NCBI RefSeq assembly: GCF_001640805.2
Contig: NC_066850.1
Location: 8,838,510 to 8,902,509, forward strand
From: Lates calcarifer
Taxonomy: Eukaryota; Chordata; Actinopteri; Centropomidae
DNA: 64,000 bases
Direction of reading: 5' to 3'
The notes under the pieces: model-generated
What the model was told of the DNA's origin: nothing
The model's database searches: none
What the model saw: only the letters and a program-made list of their open reading frames with translations
Translations under genes and position numbers: made by a program
Shown here: in pieces, positions 39,201 to 50,301 of the stretch
How positions within the stretch are numbered: position 1 is the stretch's first letter
How the letters are laid out: every line of letters begins with the position of its first letter

Positions 39201-39457
39201 ACTCAAAGCAAACATTTCCTACCATCACCCACTTGTGTTTCATGAATTCTGCCTCAAACAGAAGATGAAAGGCTCTGTAGGCTCTCAAATTTCACCAGAC
39301 ATGTAATCTACACACACTCATTTAATAACCACGGACACAGCTGATTACACTCGTTAATTTTCATTGACTGTATGTGTTGCCCTCTCACCTGTGGGTCTCC
39401 ATCTTGGCCCTCCTCTCCAGAGAGCTCCTGGAGGACCGTGGCCAGGCGGCTCAACAT
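24288..39457 (-). CDS. golgb1: Golgin B1 (giantin)
   Basis: Giantin is a very long Golgi-rim coiled-coil tether held in the membrane by its C terminus. Nineteen coding exons join in phase to about 2981 residues (human 3259): 39389-39457, 38524-38715, 38303-38416, 38019-38186, 37787-37909, 37114-37227, 36171-36879, 35988-36064, 34407-34464, 28500-33582, 27993-28404, 27624-27857, 26696-27532, 26354-26547, 26069-26228, 25652-25752, 25491-25562, 24534-24624, 24288-24425. The N terminus MLSRLATVLQELSGE and motifs QRKLQAALISRKEALKENK and KMRKFAKTKQQKILELEEEN match human giantin closely. Almost everything is heptad coiled coil. The last exon gives MRMLRVAFCSRQRTPLLFSL followed by a hydrophobic anchor (about residues 2957-2978) ending GGYL. 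One exon of 5083 bases encodes over half the protein. A non-coding first exon ends near 41157. The hcls1 neighbour agrees with human synteny. Confidence 0.96.
25090..25440. repeat. Dispersed repeat, copy 2 (partner at 5.05-5.46 kb)
   Basis: Located in a golgb1 intron. It shares ordered blocks with 5050-5460, including 'actgaaccaaaa', 'gagctgaaa' and 'gctgagggggactg'. It also carries a short TTG trinucleotide run at about 25209-25230. Confidence 0.55.
35390..35720. repeat. Degenerate A/G-rich minisatellite-like stretch in a golgb1 intron
   Basis: Words of the type 'gatgaaaatg', 'aaaatggag' and 'gtgataaatt' recur many times without a fixed period. It looks like a decayed tandem array. No coding potential is seen. 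Confidence 0.4.
36171..36879 (-). repeat. Internal protein repeat within golgb1 exon 7
   Basis: The exon contains about four degenerate units of 28-31 codons, each running LER(E/D)R-x-E(V/I)-x-R-(M/L)E-x-EL-x-(L/S)(M/L)REAE or similar, with SQDALE(K/R)E opening two units. Residues about 300-415 of giantin are covered. The units are more alike than expected from generic coiled coil, indicating local duplication. Confidence 0.6.
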
Positions 39458-40267
39458 GAAGATGGCACTGTGAGTGGGGGAAAAAAAAATAGGTTTAAGG
39501 TTTCAGCGCAGACTAACATTAGTAATTTCTGACATATAGCCCATTCCTTTGCTGCACCTGCACAGGCCCTATTCTGTCCGCTATAGTTAAAATGGTGGAA
39601 ATGTTAAGACCTATTTTTCAAAGCCTTTCTGCAGTTGACAGCTTTCTCCAAAGTCCTCCATCAATGTTCAGCCTCAGAATAGTTTCAGCCATAGGCATAA
39701 ATTCACATAGTTATTTATAGCAGCATAAATGCAGCCTACAGTTAAGCCTGTCTTATGTTGCTAATGCATGGTGTCAAACATAGGATATTTACACTTGACC
39801 TTTCACCACATCTTCGCCAAGAACAGCTTGAAGTGTTGCTTGACGCTGATTCTGAATGACACATCCTATCAAGATGAATATAAACACAGTCCCTGGGACA
39901 TTTATTCTACTTTTGTCTGCACATGCAGGCAGTGGCTGGTTAAATAGTTTTATAGTTTTGAGACTGAAAGGCCTTGGAAACAGCAGCTGACAAAAAAAGG
40001 TCCCTTCGGTAGCTGCTGTCGTCCTCTGGGAATGGAGTTTTCCCAGTTTACATGAAATCATAGGTCAGGAATGATCTTTATAACTTAATGTTTCAGTCGA
40101 CATAGCCGACAAGTCCTTAAAACACTAAGAAAAATGGAAACCTGAACAGTCACATCTGCTGAGGAAGATCATGATTATTCGAAGCTCAAGAACAGCGACT
40201 AAAAAGAGCCTGTGCTGAGGTTTTGTCAGTTTTATAGATCTTTTTAATAGCATTACCAATTACCACA

Positions 40268-40440
40268 GCTGGGACAATTAGTCAATAAATTGATTAATCA
40301 ATCAACAGAGCAATAGTGGGGAACCATGTTACTGACTAGTTTTTCCACAATATTATACATTCATACACCAAATGATTCATCAAGTTATTGAGAAAATAAA
40401 ATGCAGATTAACCAGTTATACTGGTTGCAGCCCTGCAACT
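40268..40440. repeat. AT-rich dispersed repeat (ATTAGTCGATTAA family), golgb1 intron 1
   Basis: Begins 'gacaattagtcaataaatt' and ends with the diagnostic 'ggttgcagccctgcaacta'. It is an internally deleted copy of the family at 13138-13535. Confidence 0.6.
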
Positions 40441-41157
40441 AACATTTCAAAAACACACTGAAAAATAGGCCTGAAAAAAAATTAATGGAGAGCAGTATCT
40501 TGAGATTATAGTATGTCTTTGTCTAAAATGTAATTGCTAAAAAGTTGTTTTATGTTGTACTATTATATTGGAGGATTTAAGAGGGTTTGGGCTTTTGAAG
40601 AACCAAAGAGATTTGTGCCAACATGTTTATGCAAATAAACTGTACGAACAGAGCTGAGACAGATCGATAATTCCTAAAATTTCTTACTTCTTGCCCCACG
40701 TCCAGAGCAACACATTGTCAGACACCCCTTGCCTCTGTTCGCCGACCCGTACCGAACATAGCCGAGTCTATCCGAACTTGCCGAACGGTCCACTGCGGCT
40801 GCGTCATTCTTTTTGTGAACAGCAAAGATTATAGCTAGCTAACGCGAAAATGGACGGCAAACTTTCCGAGCGGCTGGACACCTATATCTTCAAAGCACAG
40901 TAGACACATTTGAAGATAAAGAAACGGTGGCGTGAACAGGACGCCTGGTGAAAACATCCGCTGTTTACTCTGACTGTAGTTTCCACGATACAGTTAAGTT
41001 AGCCTAGCTAGCTAACGCCGAGAACTCATAAATAAGGACAGCTTCTTTTAATTCTGCTCTGCTGAGTTTTTCTGCTCAGTGCATGACAGCTCTGAGGTGC
41101 AGCCCTGCGTGTGGCGTATTTTTAAAAGAAAGGACCTTTGACTCACCTGTGCGAGTG

Positions 41158-41474
41158 CTTCCCAGGTAAAAGTATCTGGTTTTTATTTGATGTTTTTCCT
41201 CGGATGGATTTCAGAGCATAGCCACATCACCAAACATTCCCGGAAACAAAAGTTCCTCTGCACTGATTGGACAGCCTGGATTTGCGTGTACAAGGGACTG
41301 TCTGCGAATTTCCAAACGTGTACTTCGCTTTAGGGAGTATCTGCATAAATACATACATTCAAAAAAAAAAAAAACGAAAAAATGAGCCCCTGAGCTAAAA
41401 AAAAAAAAAATAATAAATAATAATAATAATTTGAACCTTCAACATCTGGAACAACACAGAAGAAAGTATCAACA
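41158..41474. promoter_or_regulatory. Head-to-head region of golgb1 and the 41.5-kb gene
   Basis: A donor CACAG|GTGAGTC on the minus strand marks the end of the golgb1 non-coding first exon at 41157, so golgb1 starts near 41160-41300. The plus-strand gene's ATG is at 41475, leaving about 200-300 bases for both promoters. Two A-rich tracts (41361-41374 and 41398-41410) and a TAA run lie just before the plus-strand 5' UTR. No clear TATA or CCAAT pair was found. Confidence 0.4.
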
Positions 41475-41753
41475 ATGGCAGGGCATGACCAAAGAGTCAA
41501 CCTCATCATCAACCATGGCAGGCAGCTGGGGAGGAGTCTGCTGCTGCTCGTCCACTACACCACAGTGTTTGTGGCCTTTGTGGGGCGCACAGTACAGTGG
41601 ATGGTGGACGCGGTGAAGTGGACCAGCCTGTTTGCACGCTACACGGTGTCAGCGTTTGACTCCATCTACAGACATCTGCACTGGGGGAAGAGGAAAAGTG
41701 TCACTGGTGGGGCCAGAGAGATCTGCCCGAGCTCTGATATGGAGCCACAGTGA
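41475..41753 (+). CDS. Unrecognised small putative membrane protein
   Basis: A single open frame of 92 codons with a good start context (caacaATGG). I do not recognise the protein. It starts MAGHDQRVNLIINHGRQ and has a hydrophobic segment at about residues 22-37 (SLLLLVHYTTVFVAFV). It continues with an aromatic, amphipathic stretch (WMVDAVKWTSLF) and a basic WGKRK cluster, then a polar tail. Codons are strongly G/C-ending, unlike the AT-rich flanks, which argues for real coding sequence. A 3' UTR of about 1.3 kb ends at AATAAA (43059-43064). The gene is divergent from golgb1. It could be a complete small gene, the last coding exon of a longer one, or a retrocopy, since no intron is seen in the coding part. 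Confidence 0.6.
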   Translation: MAGHDQRVNLIINHGRQLGRSLLLLVHYTTVFVAFVGRTVQWMVDAVKWTSLFARYTVSAFDSIYRHLHWGKRKSVTGGAREICPSSDMEPQ

Positions 41754-43058
41754 CTTCATGTGTATTATAACTTTGGCTGGCAGTGTTATGTTGGCAAAAA
41801 TCCAATATAAGACAACAGCAAACAGTAGTGTCTGAAGTCGGAGGGGTTAACTTTCAGAAACTGAATATGAAGTGTGAATGATGCTTGATGAAGACCGAAT
41901 ATGAGGCCTTACTGAAGTCGGAAATATTATAGCTTTTTACTTTTTTAAGCTCTTCAAACATAGCAATTTGTCTTACAGGTGTTATATTTGTATGTAATGA
42001 TACATGATTTATACATTCCATGTTTTGTTATGATCAAGAAAATAAGCTCTTCCAAAGTGTTGGAAACTACATTTCAGGCTTTTTGTTAGACATGGTCTGT
42101 TGCTGCCATTCACCCGCTGATGTGACTGTTAATGCAAATGTGTCACAGGGTAATGCAAACTAACATGATGAAAGCATATTACATGCCTTTTTAGAGGAAT
42201 GTTATTGCACTAATGCTAGGGTAGGCTAGAATTTCTGATTGAACAATACATGAAGAATACATTATAGCATCAAAAGCCAAATATATTTTTTTACATCTGT
42301 ACCTGTGGAGCATACAAATTATTCAATTTCACTGTAATATGTGTTGTTTTTTTGACAAACATTGGCAAATTCCTCTTCTGTTCTGACATGAAGGAATGAC
42401 GAGCCACCACACTGGCTAGACCAGTTAACTGTGGAGATGCTGCTTCCTGTGGTTTTTCTGTGTTCATTTGAAATTTTTACTTGTTTTGAATGTTTTATGG
42501 CCAGAAACAAACACAAAACAATCCTGCTGAATGTTTTCCAGAGGCAACTAATATCCGACATTAACCTTTATTGGACTGCCGATGTGAGAAATGACAAAAT
42601 GAAGTGTGAAATGTTGCTTTAAAGTGAGCCACAGCTGCATTTACTAATGAGGTTTTTATTTTTACTTTTTTATCATTGCATATATTTTAATTGTTAGTGC
42701 ATTTAGAATGCTGTTTAAACACTAACATGTATATATCTATATTGTTTGTCTTTTTTATAACTGATTATGACATTAGCAAGTTGTAAGAATGCAATGTTGA
42801 CATTATTAACCGCACTCGTAGCTGCTGAGTACAACAAATACACTTAAGCTTTCAAGTATATTACAAGATCATTGTAACGAAGGAGTCCAAAGCACTTTGA
42901 CATGGTTGTGGTGTTATTTTCTGGTATTTACACTAAGATCAAATGGCTTTCTGCAGTGTTTTGATATTAATTTTACTAATTAAAACTTTAATGTTTGTTC
43001 AGTTACTGCACTAATCAGCCATGGCTCATGCCTTCTTGGCCTCAGACTGTAGTATCCA

Positions 43059-43064
43059 AATAAA
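43059..43064 (+). terminator. Polyadenylation signal for the 41.5-kb gene
   Basis: AATAAA about 1.3 kb downstream of the stop codon at 41753, followed within about 20 bases by T-rich sequence ('actgttttgtcctt'). No other gene lies in between. Confidence 0.5.
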
Positions 43065-43089
43065 GTTCGTAATCAAACTGTTTTGTCCT

Positions 43090-43330
43090 TGAATCTTTGG
43101 TTTATAAAATGTCAGACAGCGTTAAAAACATCCCAAGTTTTCAGAGTCCAAAGTGACATCTTCAGATTGCTTGTTTTGCCCAACAAACAATTCAGACCCA
43201 AAACCTATTGACAATCACAGAAGACGAAAAACTGAATTTTTGGCATTTTTTGATTTAAAAAGTGACTTAAACTGATAAAACTGATCATAAAAACTGTCGC
43301 AGTTAATTTTCTGTCCATCACATTCTGTTG
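43090..43330. repeat. AT-rich dispersed repeat, reverse orientation
   Basis: Carries the reverse complement of the 13138-13535 family: 'tataaaatgtcagacagcg', 'cccaagttttcagagtcc' and 'cattctgttgattgatcaa' in that order. Confidence 0.6.
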
Positions 43331-43925
43331 ATTGATCAAATAAACACAATAACAATCACACATACACACCTACAGTGAAATGTAAAGTTGGACGCACACA
43401 AGCCTGAGCAAAAAACAACAGTTAAAAAAACTAAATGTTTGAGATAGGTGGTACTTTTTCCCATGAAAGTAGCGTACAACTAAGTAGTACAATTAAGTTA
43501 AATTAAGCTGAAACTGTTAATATGTACATTAAAGTATAGGTTGGAGTCCACCGTAAAACAACTGTCACGTGTCTGTGTACACTGAAACAATTTTGGGTCG
43601 TTGAACTGTTCCTTCCATTACTAATGTACATTTAATATAGGTGATGAGGAAGTGAGGTGAAACAAAACCAGTCCTCAGTATTCAAAAGTTTATCTGAAGT
43701 TAAGGTGAAGCGTTCAAGCGCATGTCTAACAAAGTTAGTCTTTGTAGTGTGTGAGCTTCTGTGTTTCCATGTTGAGCTACAACAGAGAGATACCAACAAA
43801 ACCAGAGAGCAGCTTGGTCTGACTAATTTGGAGAACTGAACTTATTTTAGCTTCAGATAAACTTTTGAACGTCCATCACTTACTTCAAAGGTGCAGTAGG
43901 AAGGGATTTTTAATGGCCCGACCAA

Positions 43926-43965
43926 GCAAAACCTGTTTCAATGTACATACTGAAACAGGTTTTGC
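43926..43965. repeat. Perfect 15-bp inverted repeat
   Basis: GCAAAACCTGTTTCA at 43926-43940 pairs without mismatch with 43951-43965 across a 10-base loop that itself contains the palindrome ATGTACAT. It lies about 570 bases upstream of the guca1c start codon. Confidence 0.85.
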
Positions 43966-44224
43966 AGAGTTGAAAAACTGTCCTTTATGTGTGTAGAGGA
44001 GGGTGTTGCAGAGTTGAAGTTGTGTGTTTTGTTGTGCTTACTCTTCACCAAGAACATTAAAGCTGCACCACTCATACTTGAGTGCACATGCTGAGCAAGG
44101 TGTATCCCAACAGCTGAGATGCATGACTGTGCTTGGTGTCCTGTGTCTCCACGTGAGGGATGAAAGCTGTATTGTATTTGTCAGCACATCTCAGGGTAAA
44201 CGTGGATAACCTGCCCTTTTAAAG

Positions 44225-44300
44225 GGGCATCCTGCCCTTTTAATGGTGATTAAGCCGATCATCTTCATGTTTGGATGGATTACAGCCGGTGATTAGACCC
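44225..44300 (+). promoter_or_regulatory. Candidate CRX/OTX sites upstream of guca1c
   Basis: GGATTA (reverse complement TAATCC, the CRX/OTX core) lies at 44277-44282. Two further GATTA cores occur at about 44248 and 44291. They are 245-290 bases upstream of the ATG. Photoreceptor genes are commonly driven by CRX; functional use here is inferred. Confidence 0.4.
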
Positions 44301-44536
44301 AAAGAGGACACACAGAGAGGGGCGTGGATCACCTCAACCCCAAACACAGTCGGCTACAAAAGGCCCCCGTCAGCTGCTACTCTCACCCTAAGTCCCATCG
44401 TTGTGTGACTGTGAAGAGGGATTACCTCTGCTTCACAGTAGACCAGTTGGGCTGAGAGGTTCGTGCACCAGCTGCAAAGAAAGGCTCCAGATACCTTCGT
44501 GTCCAAACACACACACACGTTCAGGTGTCAGAGGAA

Positions 44537-47500
44537 ATGGGTAATTCAACAGGAAGCACCGTGGATGACCTGCAGGCCGTGGAGATGCACCTCTGGTACA
44601 AGAAGTTCATGACCGAGTGCCCCTCAGGTCAGCTCACCCTGCACGAGTTCAAGCAGTTCTTCGGGCTGAGAGGTTTGGACCCAGAGGCCAACGCCTACAT
44701 AGAACAGATGTTCCGGACGTTTGACATGAACAAGGTAAGATGAAGCATGTTTTTAACATCAAAGTGAAATTCAAGAGGGCTTACACTGGGATTTCTAGTT
44801 TGTGCCATGTTTTGTAGTTCTCTTTTTCTCCACTTTTAAAAAGAGGACGACACTTGTTCACTAAATAAACCCATTTGAGTAGAATACACATTTCTCTCTT
44901 TAGTCAGTTTTTACTTAGGGATTTACAATTACAGTTAATGTGCTGGTTTTCCTTCAGTTTATTGCACTTTGTTGACGTCAGCCTCTAAAACTGAAGTGTC
45001 CCATAACTAAATTCAGATGCTTATTTAGCACTTTTGTTCGTTTACCTACTGACGATGTTACTTGAAAGTACTAGAAACCAAATTTTGACATTAAAAACTA
45101 TAGAAAGTATCCACTCAAAGTGTTTGGAAGGAATCATCTAAGTTTCAATTTTTAATGTTACTGACTAATCTATTGCTTATTCTTTTAATTAATCATATAA
45201 AACAGTAGAAAATATCCACAGTGAGCATCGAAAATAGCTGGAAACAGGAATATTTGACATTTTCATTTAATAAAGTGATTTAAGCAATTAATTAAATCAT
45301 TAAAATAATCATATTCTCTGCCAGTCAACTGTCTAATTGTTTCAGCTCTATTTACACTTTCATTATGTTTGTACAGCACATAAACTATGAATGAAAAGTG
45401 ATGTGATAAGGGCTGCTTCCAATGATGATTTTCAAGATCAATTAGATTCTCTTGTTTGTTTTGATTTTGCATTACATTCTTTGAGTCTCTGATATGTTAA
45501 AGTGTTATAAATCATCCAGTTAGAGGCGCTAGAACCAGCACATTTTGGAAAAATGACAGCAGCAATTAATTTGTTATCAGAATTAAGCAATTTATTTTCT
45601 GTCACCACCATGACACCAGAAGAAGATGTGCTGCTGCATGACTTTTTTTTTATGTCTCAGGCTAGATTTAAAGTTGAGAAACTCTCTGACAAGCTGCACA
45701 AATTGTAAACCATCCATATCACTCAGGGACACACATTCACTGAAATATACACGAGCACTCAAGCAAAGCAGTGACCTCCTGGGACAAGGCTCGCTTCCAA
45801 TTTTGGCCCTCGGATCACAGTTTAATTAAGAGTGTCTGAGAGCGTGTGACAGGGTCATCGTAGGATGTCTCTGAGAAGCTGCACATCTATATTTAGTTCC
45901 CCCCCTCCCTCCCTCAGCTCACAAAAGGCTGTGGTAATCTGTATGCATGATTTAAACTGTGAGATTATCTGTGAGACAATGCTTTGATGCTAAGATTGTT
46001 GCCCGTGTTCAGACACAGACACAGTCCCAGGAGATAATCCTCCGCCCTGGCACGCTTCATTTCACACTGATAGCTTCTAGAGTTGAGATGGGGAGCATCT
46101 CTTTCAACTGAAGCTTTGGTTGACTGATTTATCACTTTGAAGGGAAGAAGTAATAATAAGAATAAATAGATGGTCATGCATAATAATTTACTGATGTTTG
46201 ATACTGTTTTGACACAGCGAACAAGAGCGTACAAATCTCATCTCCCTGCTTGTTTCTGCAGGACGGCTACATAGACTTCATGGAGTACGTGGCAGCTCTG
46301 AGCCTGGTGATGCGAGGAAAGATGGAGCACAAGCTGCGCTGGTATTTCAAACTTTATGATGTGGATGGAAACGGCTGCATCGACAGACACGAGCTCCTCA
46401 ACATCATAAAGGTACAGTGAGTCGTGCGTCTTCCACGCTGCATTTGCCTGCTAAGTCTTGGCCTCGACGTGGCGCGCTGATTTTTGTTCTCTTTCACCGC
46501 AGGCCATTCGTGCCATCAATGGGAATGAAAATCAGGAAACAACCGCGGAGGATTTCACCAACCGCGTGTTTGACAGGATTGATATAAATGGAGATGGTGA
46601 GTGCGTTCTGGCACCGTACAGAGACAGAGATTAGGTGGAAATCGATCGTGGGTGGACAGTGTTTAGACATTTGTCAGCTCTGCTGCTGTCTTTGAGTCAG
46701 GGAACACAACGAGCACAGACAGAAGATAGACTGTAGGTGGCTGTTTAACACAATAACAGATCCATAAATCTTGTACAAAAGATGCAAATTCACCTTTTGC
46801 ACAAATAAGTCACTTATAGAGGAACTCCACTGAGTCTACACATCCAAGTCTGGTAACAGGTCATGGAGAGTACTGCTACATATATGAAAAAAAGTTGTAT
46901 AGTCTTTCATGTCTGCAGAGATGTCACTAACTCTAACCCTGCCTGACTCCTTAAGTCAGGTTGTTTCTAATACATGGGTCAAACATGGCTATTGAAAAGG
47001 CTGTAGGGGAGAACTCATACAGGATGACTGGTAGAGATGGGGAAGAAATGACGGTTTGCTGAAAGGAGTCCATATTTGTTTGTTTTCAGGCATGCCCATG
47101 TTAGTAAGTATTTCCAAACATTTGAGTTGGAAAGTGCCACAAATAAACAGTTTTAATTCTAAATTAATAACCAACCATTTTATGATGTAACAATCTTATT
47201 TTAAAGGTTTGGTTAGGTTTAGCCATAAAAACGACTTGATTAGGTTTAGGGGAAGATCGTGGTTTGGGATAAAAAACATGGTTAAGATTATAGAAATGGT
47301 CAAAAGAAACAATGTTGTCTGTCAATTTGAGACAGGAAACAAACAGCAGTGTCCCACGTTAGAGATCGTTTTCACAACCCATCCATCCACGCTGACCTCA
47401 TCTGTGTGCAGATGAGGCTCTGTAACATCATCTGACTGAAGGCCGCTAGAGGGCGCTATCAATTGAACGTAACTGTGGGTTGTAATAAGTTACTGGCACA

Positions 47501-47740
47501 AACGACCTGGGGTTAGTCTCCTACAAGCACTCCACTGTTTACAGGAAAAGAGAAAATCTGACTTCATCTGCAGCTGTAAATCTGTAAATACAACCTTTGT
47601 CTCCTCCGACAGGTGAGCTTTCCTTGGAGGAGTTCGTTGCCGGCGCTCGCAGTGACGAAGATTTCATGGAGGTGATGATGAAAAGTCTGGACCTCACCCA
47701 CATTGTGGCCATGATCCACAACAGGAGGCACAGCGTTTAG
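44537..47740 (+). CDS. guca1c: Guanylate cyclase activating protein (GCAP3-like)
   Basis: GCAPs are photoreceptor EF-hand proteins that activate retinal guanylate cyclase when calcium falls after light. Four coding exons, 44537-44734, 46262-46411, 46503-46596 and 47613-47740, give 189 residues. MGNSTGST supplies the N-myristoylation glycine; the in-frame GTG 12 bases upstream is therefore not the start. EF1 is degenerate ([12 protein letters not shown], the family's inactive hand with its Cys-Pro). EF2 ([12 protein letters not shown], 63-74), EF3 ([12 protein letters not shown], 99-110) and EF4 (DINGDGELSLEE, 143-154) look fully calcium-competent. The C terminus is short, ending RRHSV. The family is certain. 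GCAP3/guca1c is favoured over guca1a by the N terminus and by its place beside chromosome-3-type genes, but this is not proved. AATAAA at 47815-47820 probably ends the transcript. Confidence 0.9.
45150..45350. repeat. AT-rich dispersed repeat in guca1c intron 1, reverse orientation
   Basis: Contains 'tgactaatctattgcttat', 'gaatatttgacattttca' and 'taattgtttcagctc' in the order expected of the reverse complement of the 13138-13535 family. Confidence 0.5.
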
Positions 47741-47814
47741 GGTCTGTCTAAGTCCTCTACCTCATCCTCATTCGTGAATTTAAACTGAGAGCTTCAGTGT
47801 GTCGCCTCTGGTAA

Positions 47815-47820
47815 AATAAA
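47815..47820 (+). terminator. guca1c polyadenylation signal
   Basis: AATAAA 75 bases after the guca1c stop codon, the first such signal downstream. Confidence 0.6.
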
Positions 47821-50301
47821 TGTTATTTATAGACTGAGATTTCTATTAAGATTGAATCCGGTTTTATATGATGCCAGTGTATTGTTAACACTGTCATTTC
47901 TTATTGTTTATCTCTACGAGTGACACACATGCACTTTAAATGCATCTGGATGACTCAGTCAACCTTTGCAGACTGGTTATAGTCCTTGTTTAATGATGCT
48001 GAGCTCTCCCAAGGCCACGTTGGCATGAGGGATGATCTCTCAGACGGCCCACTTACCCTCAGATACGCCGAGGGATAAAAGAGGGAGATAGTGGAGTAGA
48101 GTGGCAATTACGTGCACTCAACTATGCTTTCCAAATCTTTTTTTTTCCCCCGGGTCTGAGTCCCTCTGCATCAAATTACTCAAATCTCTATTTACCCGTT
48201 CTTGCCTGAGGAAGTTTACAGGAGGAAGCTCTGCAGTGCTGAACATCCACACTAATTTGATTAAGTCAACGGCTGAAAGACAGGAACAGGTGAAAGTTTC
48301 TGGAGAGATTTAGTAGTGTGCAAATACAAATCTCAAATGTTTACTTTTTTATGTTTAAACCTTTTGTAAATGTTTGAAATAAAATTAAGAGGAGGCAAAA
48401 GGCAAACTACTAGCTTGTGGTTTTATAACAACTGCGTGTGTGGTGTTTCTTTTGGCTGAATGACTTGCTTCCTATTCAGCATAAATACAGATATAGATTT
48501 ACCTTTGTTATGTTCGTTGGCTATGCTCGACTGGTGCCTTGTGATGGAAGACTGCAGAATGTATTTTTTCAGCTTTTGCTCATTTGTATAATAAAAATGA
48601 ACACTGAAAATCAGCTGCGTACTGCGTCACTTAAATGTGCAAGATTGGCATTTCAGGTTTTGCAGCTTCTACACAACATACAGTCAGATATAGTTCAGCC
48701 TCAACATCCCTCAGAAAAAGCCATACATTAATAATCTGAATGAGAAACTTTCTCAAAGAATGACTTAGTATCTCAAAAAATTGGAAACTTTATTTTGAGA
48801 TGAGTCTGTATTTTGAGAAAGTTTCTCATTTTAATGACCTACAGGATCTTTTTTCTTATCACGGTGGCTGAAATGGGCTTCCAAAGTAACAATGACAACA
48901 ACAAGAATTAATCTAATACATTTCAAAGCTGGAGTTTCAAAGTTAAGACACAGACCAATTGTTCCCACCCAGGCTTCTGACCCTTTATAATGATAACAAG
49001 GAAACTCAAGACTCCTTATCAAAAGTTACATAATTCTATGAGCTGTGATCACTTCAAGGACAGTGATTTTTATCTTCTCAGGTAGTTTAATCTTAATCAT
49101 TTTTAGAGGCATGAGGAGGTTGAGCTCTGGTATCTTCTAAGACAAAAAGCAAAGATAAACATTATACAAAATAAGCTGAATTTTATGGAAGTTTTTATTC
49201 TTCTCTCCTAACTTCTTAATAATTGTGACAAAGACACAGATTCCTACAAATGCTGCCGTCACCCAAAGGCCGGTCTTTGTTGTCACAGAAGTTCAAATGA
49301 TGCTGGCCTGGACTGATCGATAGTAAGGCAAATTACAAGTTTAAGGGTGAATATTGTCATCTGCCCAATTAGGATGACACAGCGCTTTAAAGATTTCTCT
49401 GGTTCAATGATTTCCAACCTGTGGGTACACAGTTAAATCTGAGGAAAGGACTGAAAGCAGAAAAAAATAAATAAATGTCTGCAACAAAAATGTCTATTTT
49501 TTCCAATATCTCCTCTAGTCTTCGATTTTTTCCTTGTGAATGACTGGATAATTTCAGGCATTGCAGGTCTTTTAAAAACGATTCAAAGACAGCAAGGGAA
49601 AAAAATCAAGAGAAATTTGAAAGAAATGGAAGAGAAACAAGAAGAAACCGACTGATTACAGAGGGTCACGACTGACAGTGGTTTACTTTAAATGATTACA
49701 AACCCAAACTGGCCTAGTTTACAGTTCAAAGGTTAAAGGGGAATGAGTAAACAGGAACTCAGTTAAGGGATCAGACTTCAGTGAATTTCTCTTACAACAG
49801 GGTAAAAACACATCACAGAAACAAAATCCTGCCTTTGAGCGAGGACAGTGATTCACCTGCATGGTGCCAGGGTCACTTAATGTCAGACAAAAATCACAGA
49901 GCTGCACCAGAATCTTTTGTGCATTGTTTGAAGCATGAAGAACTGAGAGTATCTGCACTAATCCCACTCCTATGTTAAAGTATACACAGGACATTTTAGT
50001 AGTATAATAAAAGAACATACTAACTATAATACTCTTTTTAGGCTATTTCTCATAAATAAATAGCAAATGTAACATTCTTTCACCAACACTAAACCAAGGT
50101 AGAATCAACTTGGCAATATGACATTTATTTTGTTGAAAATGCAAATATTTAACATGGTTTGAGGCGAAGAAACTCAACGGGAAAAAGCTCATTTATCAAC
50201 CACAAGGGGGCAGCGGCATAATTGGATCAATTTCCCTCCACATATTTCCCCCCTTTGTCTCACTGTCACAGTGTGTTGTGTCTCCTTTACTCACAGCAGG
50301 C
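47821..50301. other. guca1c-orc5 intergenic region
   Basis: AT-rich, no exon recognised. Includes the nested inverted repeat at 48739-48830. The right end must hold the orc5 3' UTR; TTTATT at about 50123-50128 is a candidate minus-strand AATAAA. Confidence 0.6.
48739..48830. repeat. Nested perfect inverted repeats
   Basis: The outer arms, AATGAGAAACTTTCTCAAA (48739-48757) and its exact complement at 48812-48830, are 19 bp. Inside, ATCTCAAAA (48770-48778) pairs with TTTTGAGAT (48793-48801). Each outer arm is itself partly palindromic (TGAGAAA...TTTCTCA). It resembles a short foldback element. Confidence 0.85.

Noticed and set aside
41431..41616. Alternative-frame ORF overlapping the 41.5-kb gene
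   Set aside because: It begins in the A-rich leader and is Gln/Ser-rich; codon bias and start context favour the 41475 frame.
43926..43965. Hairpin as a microRNA precursor
   Set aside because: Fifteen-base arms are too short for a typical pre-miRNA and pairing does not extend beyond them.
47209..47415. Plus-strand ORF in guca1c intron 3 as an extra exon
   Set aside because: EF4 is completed perfectly by joining 46596 to 47613; no splice sites flank the ORF.
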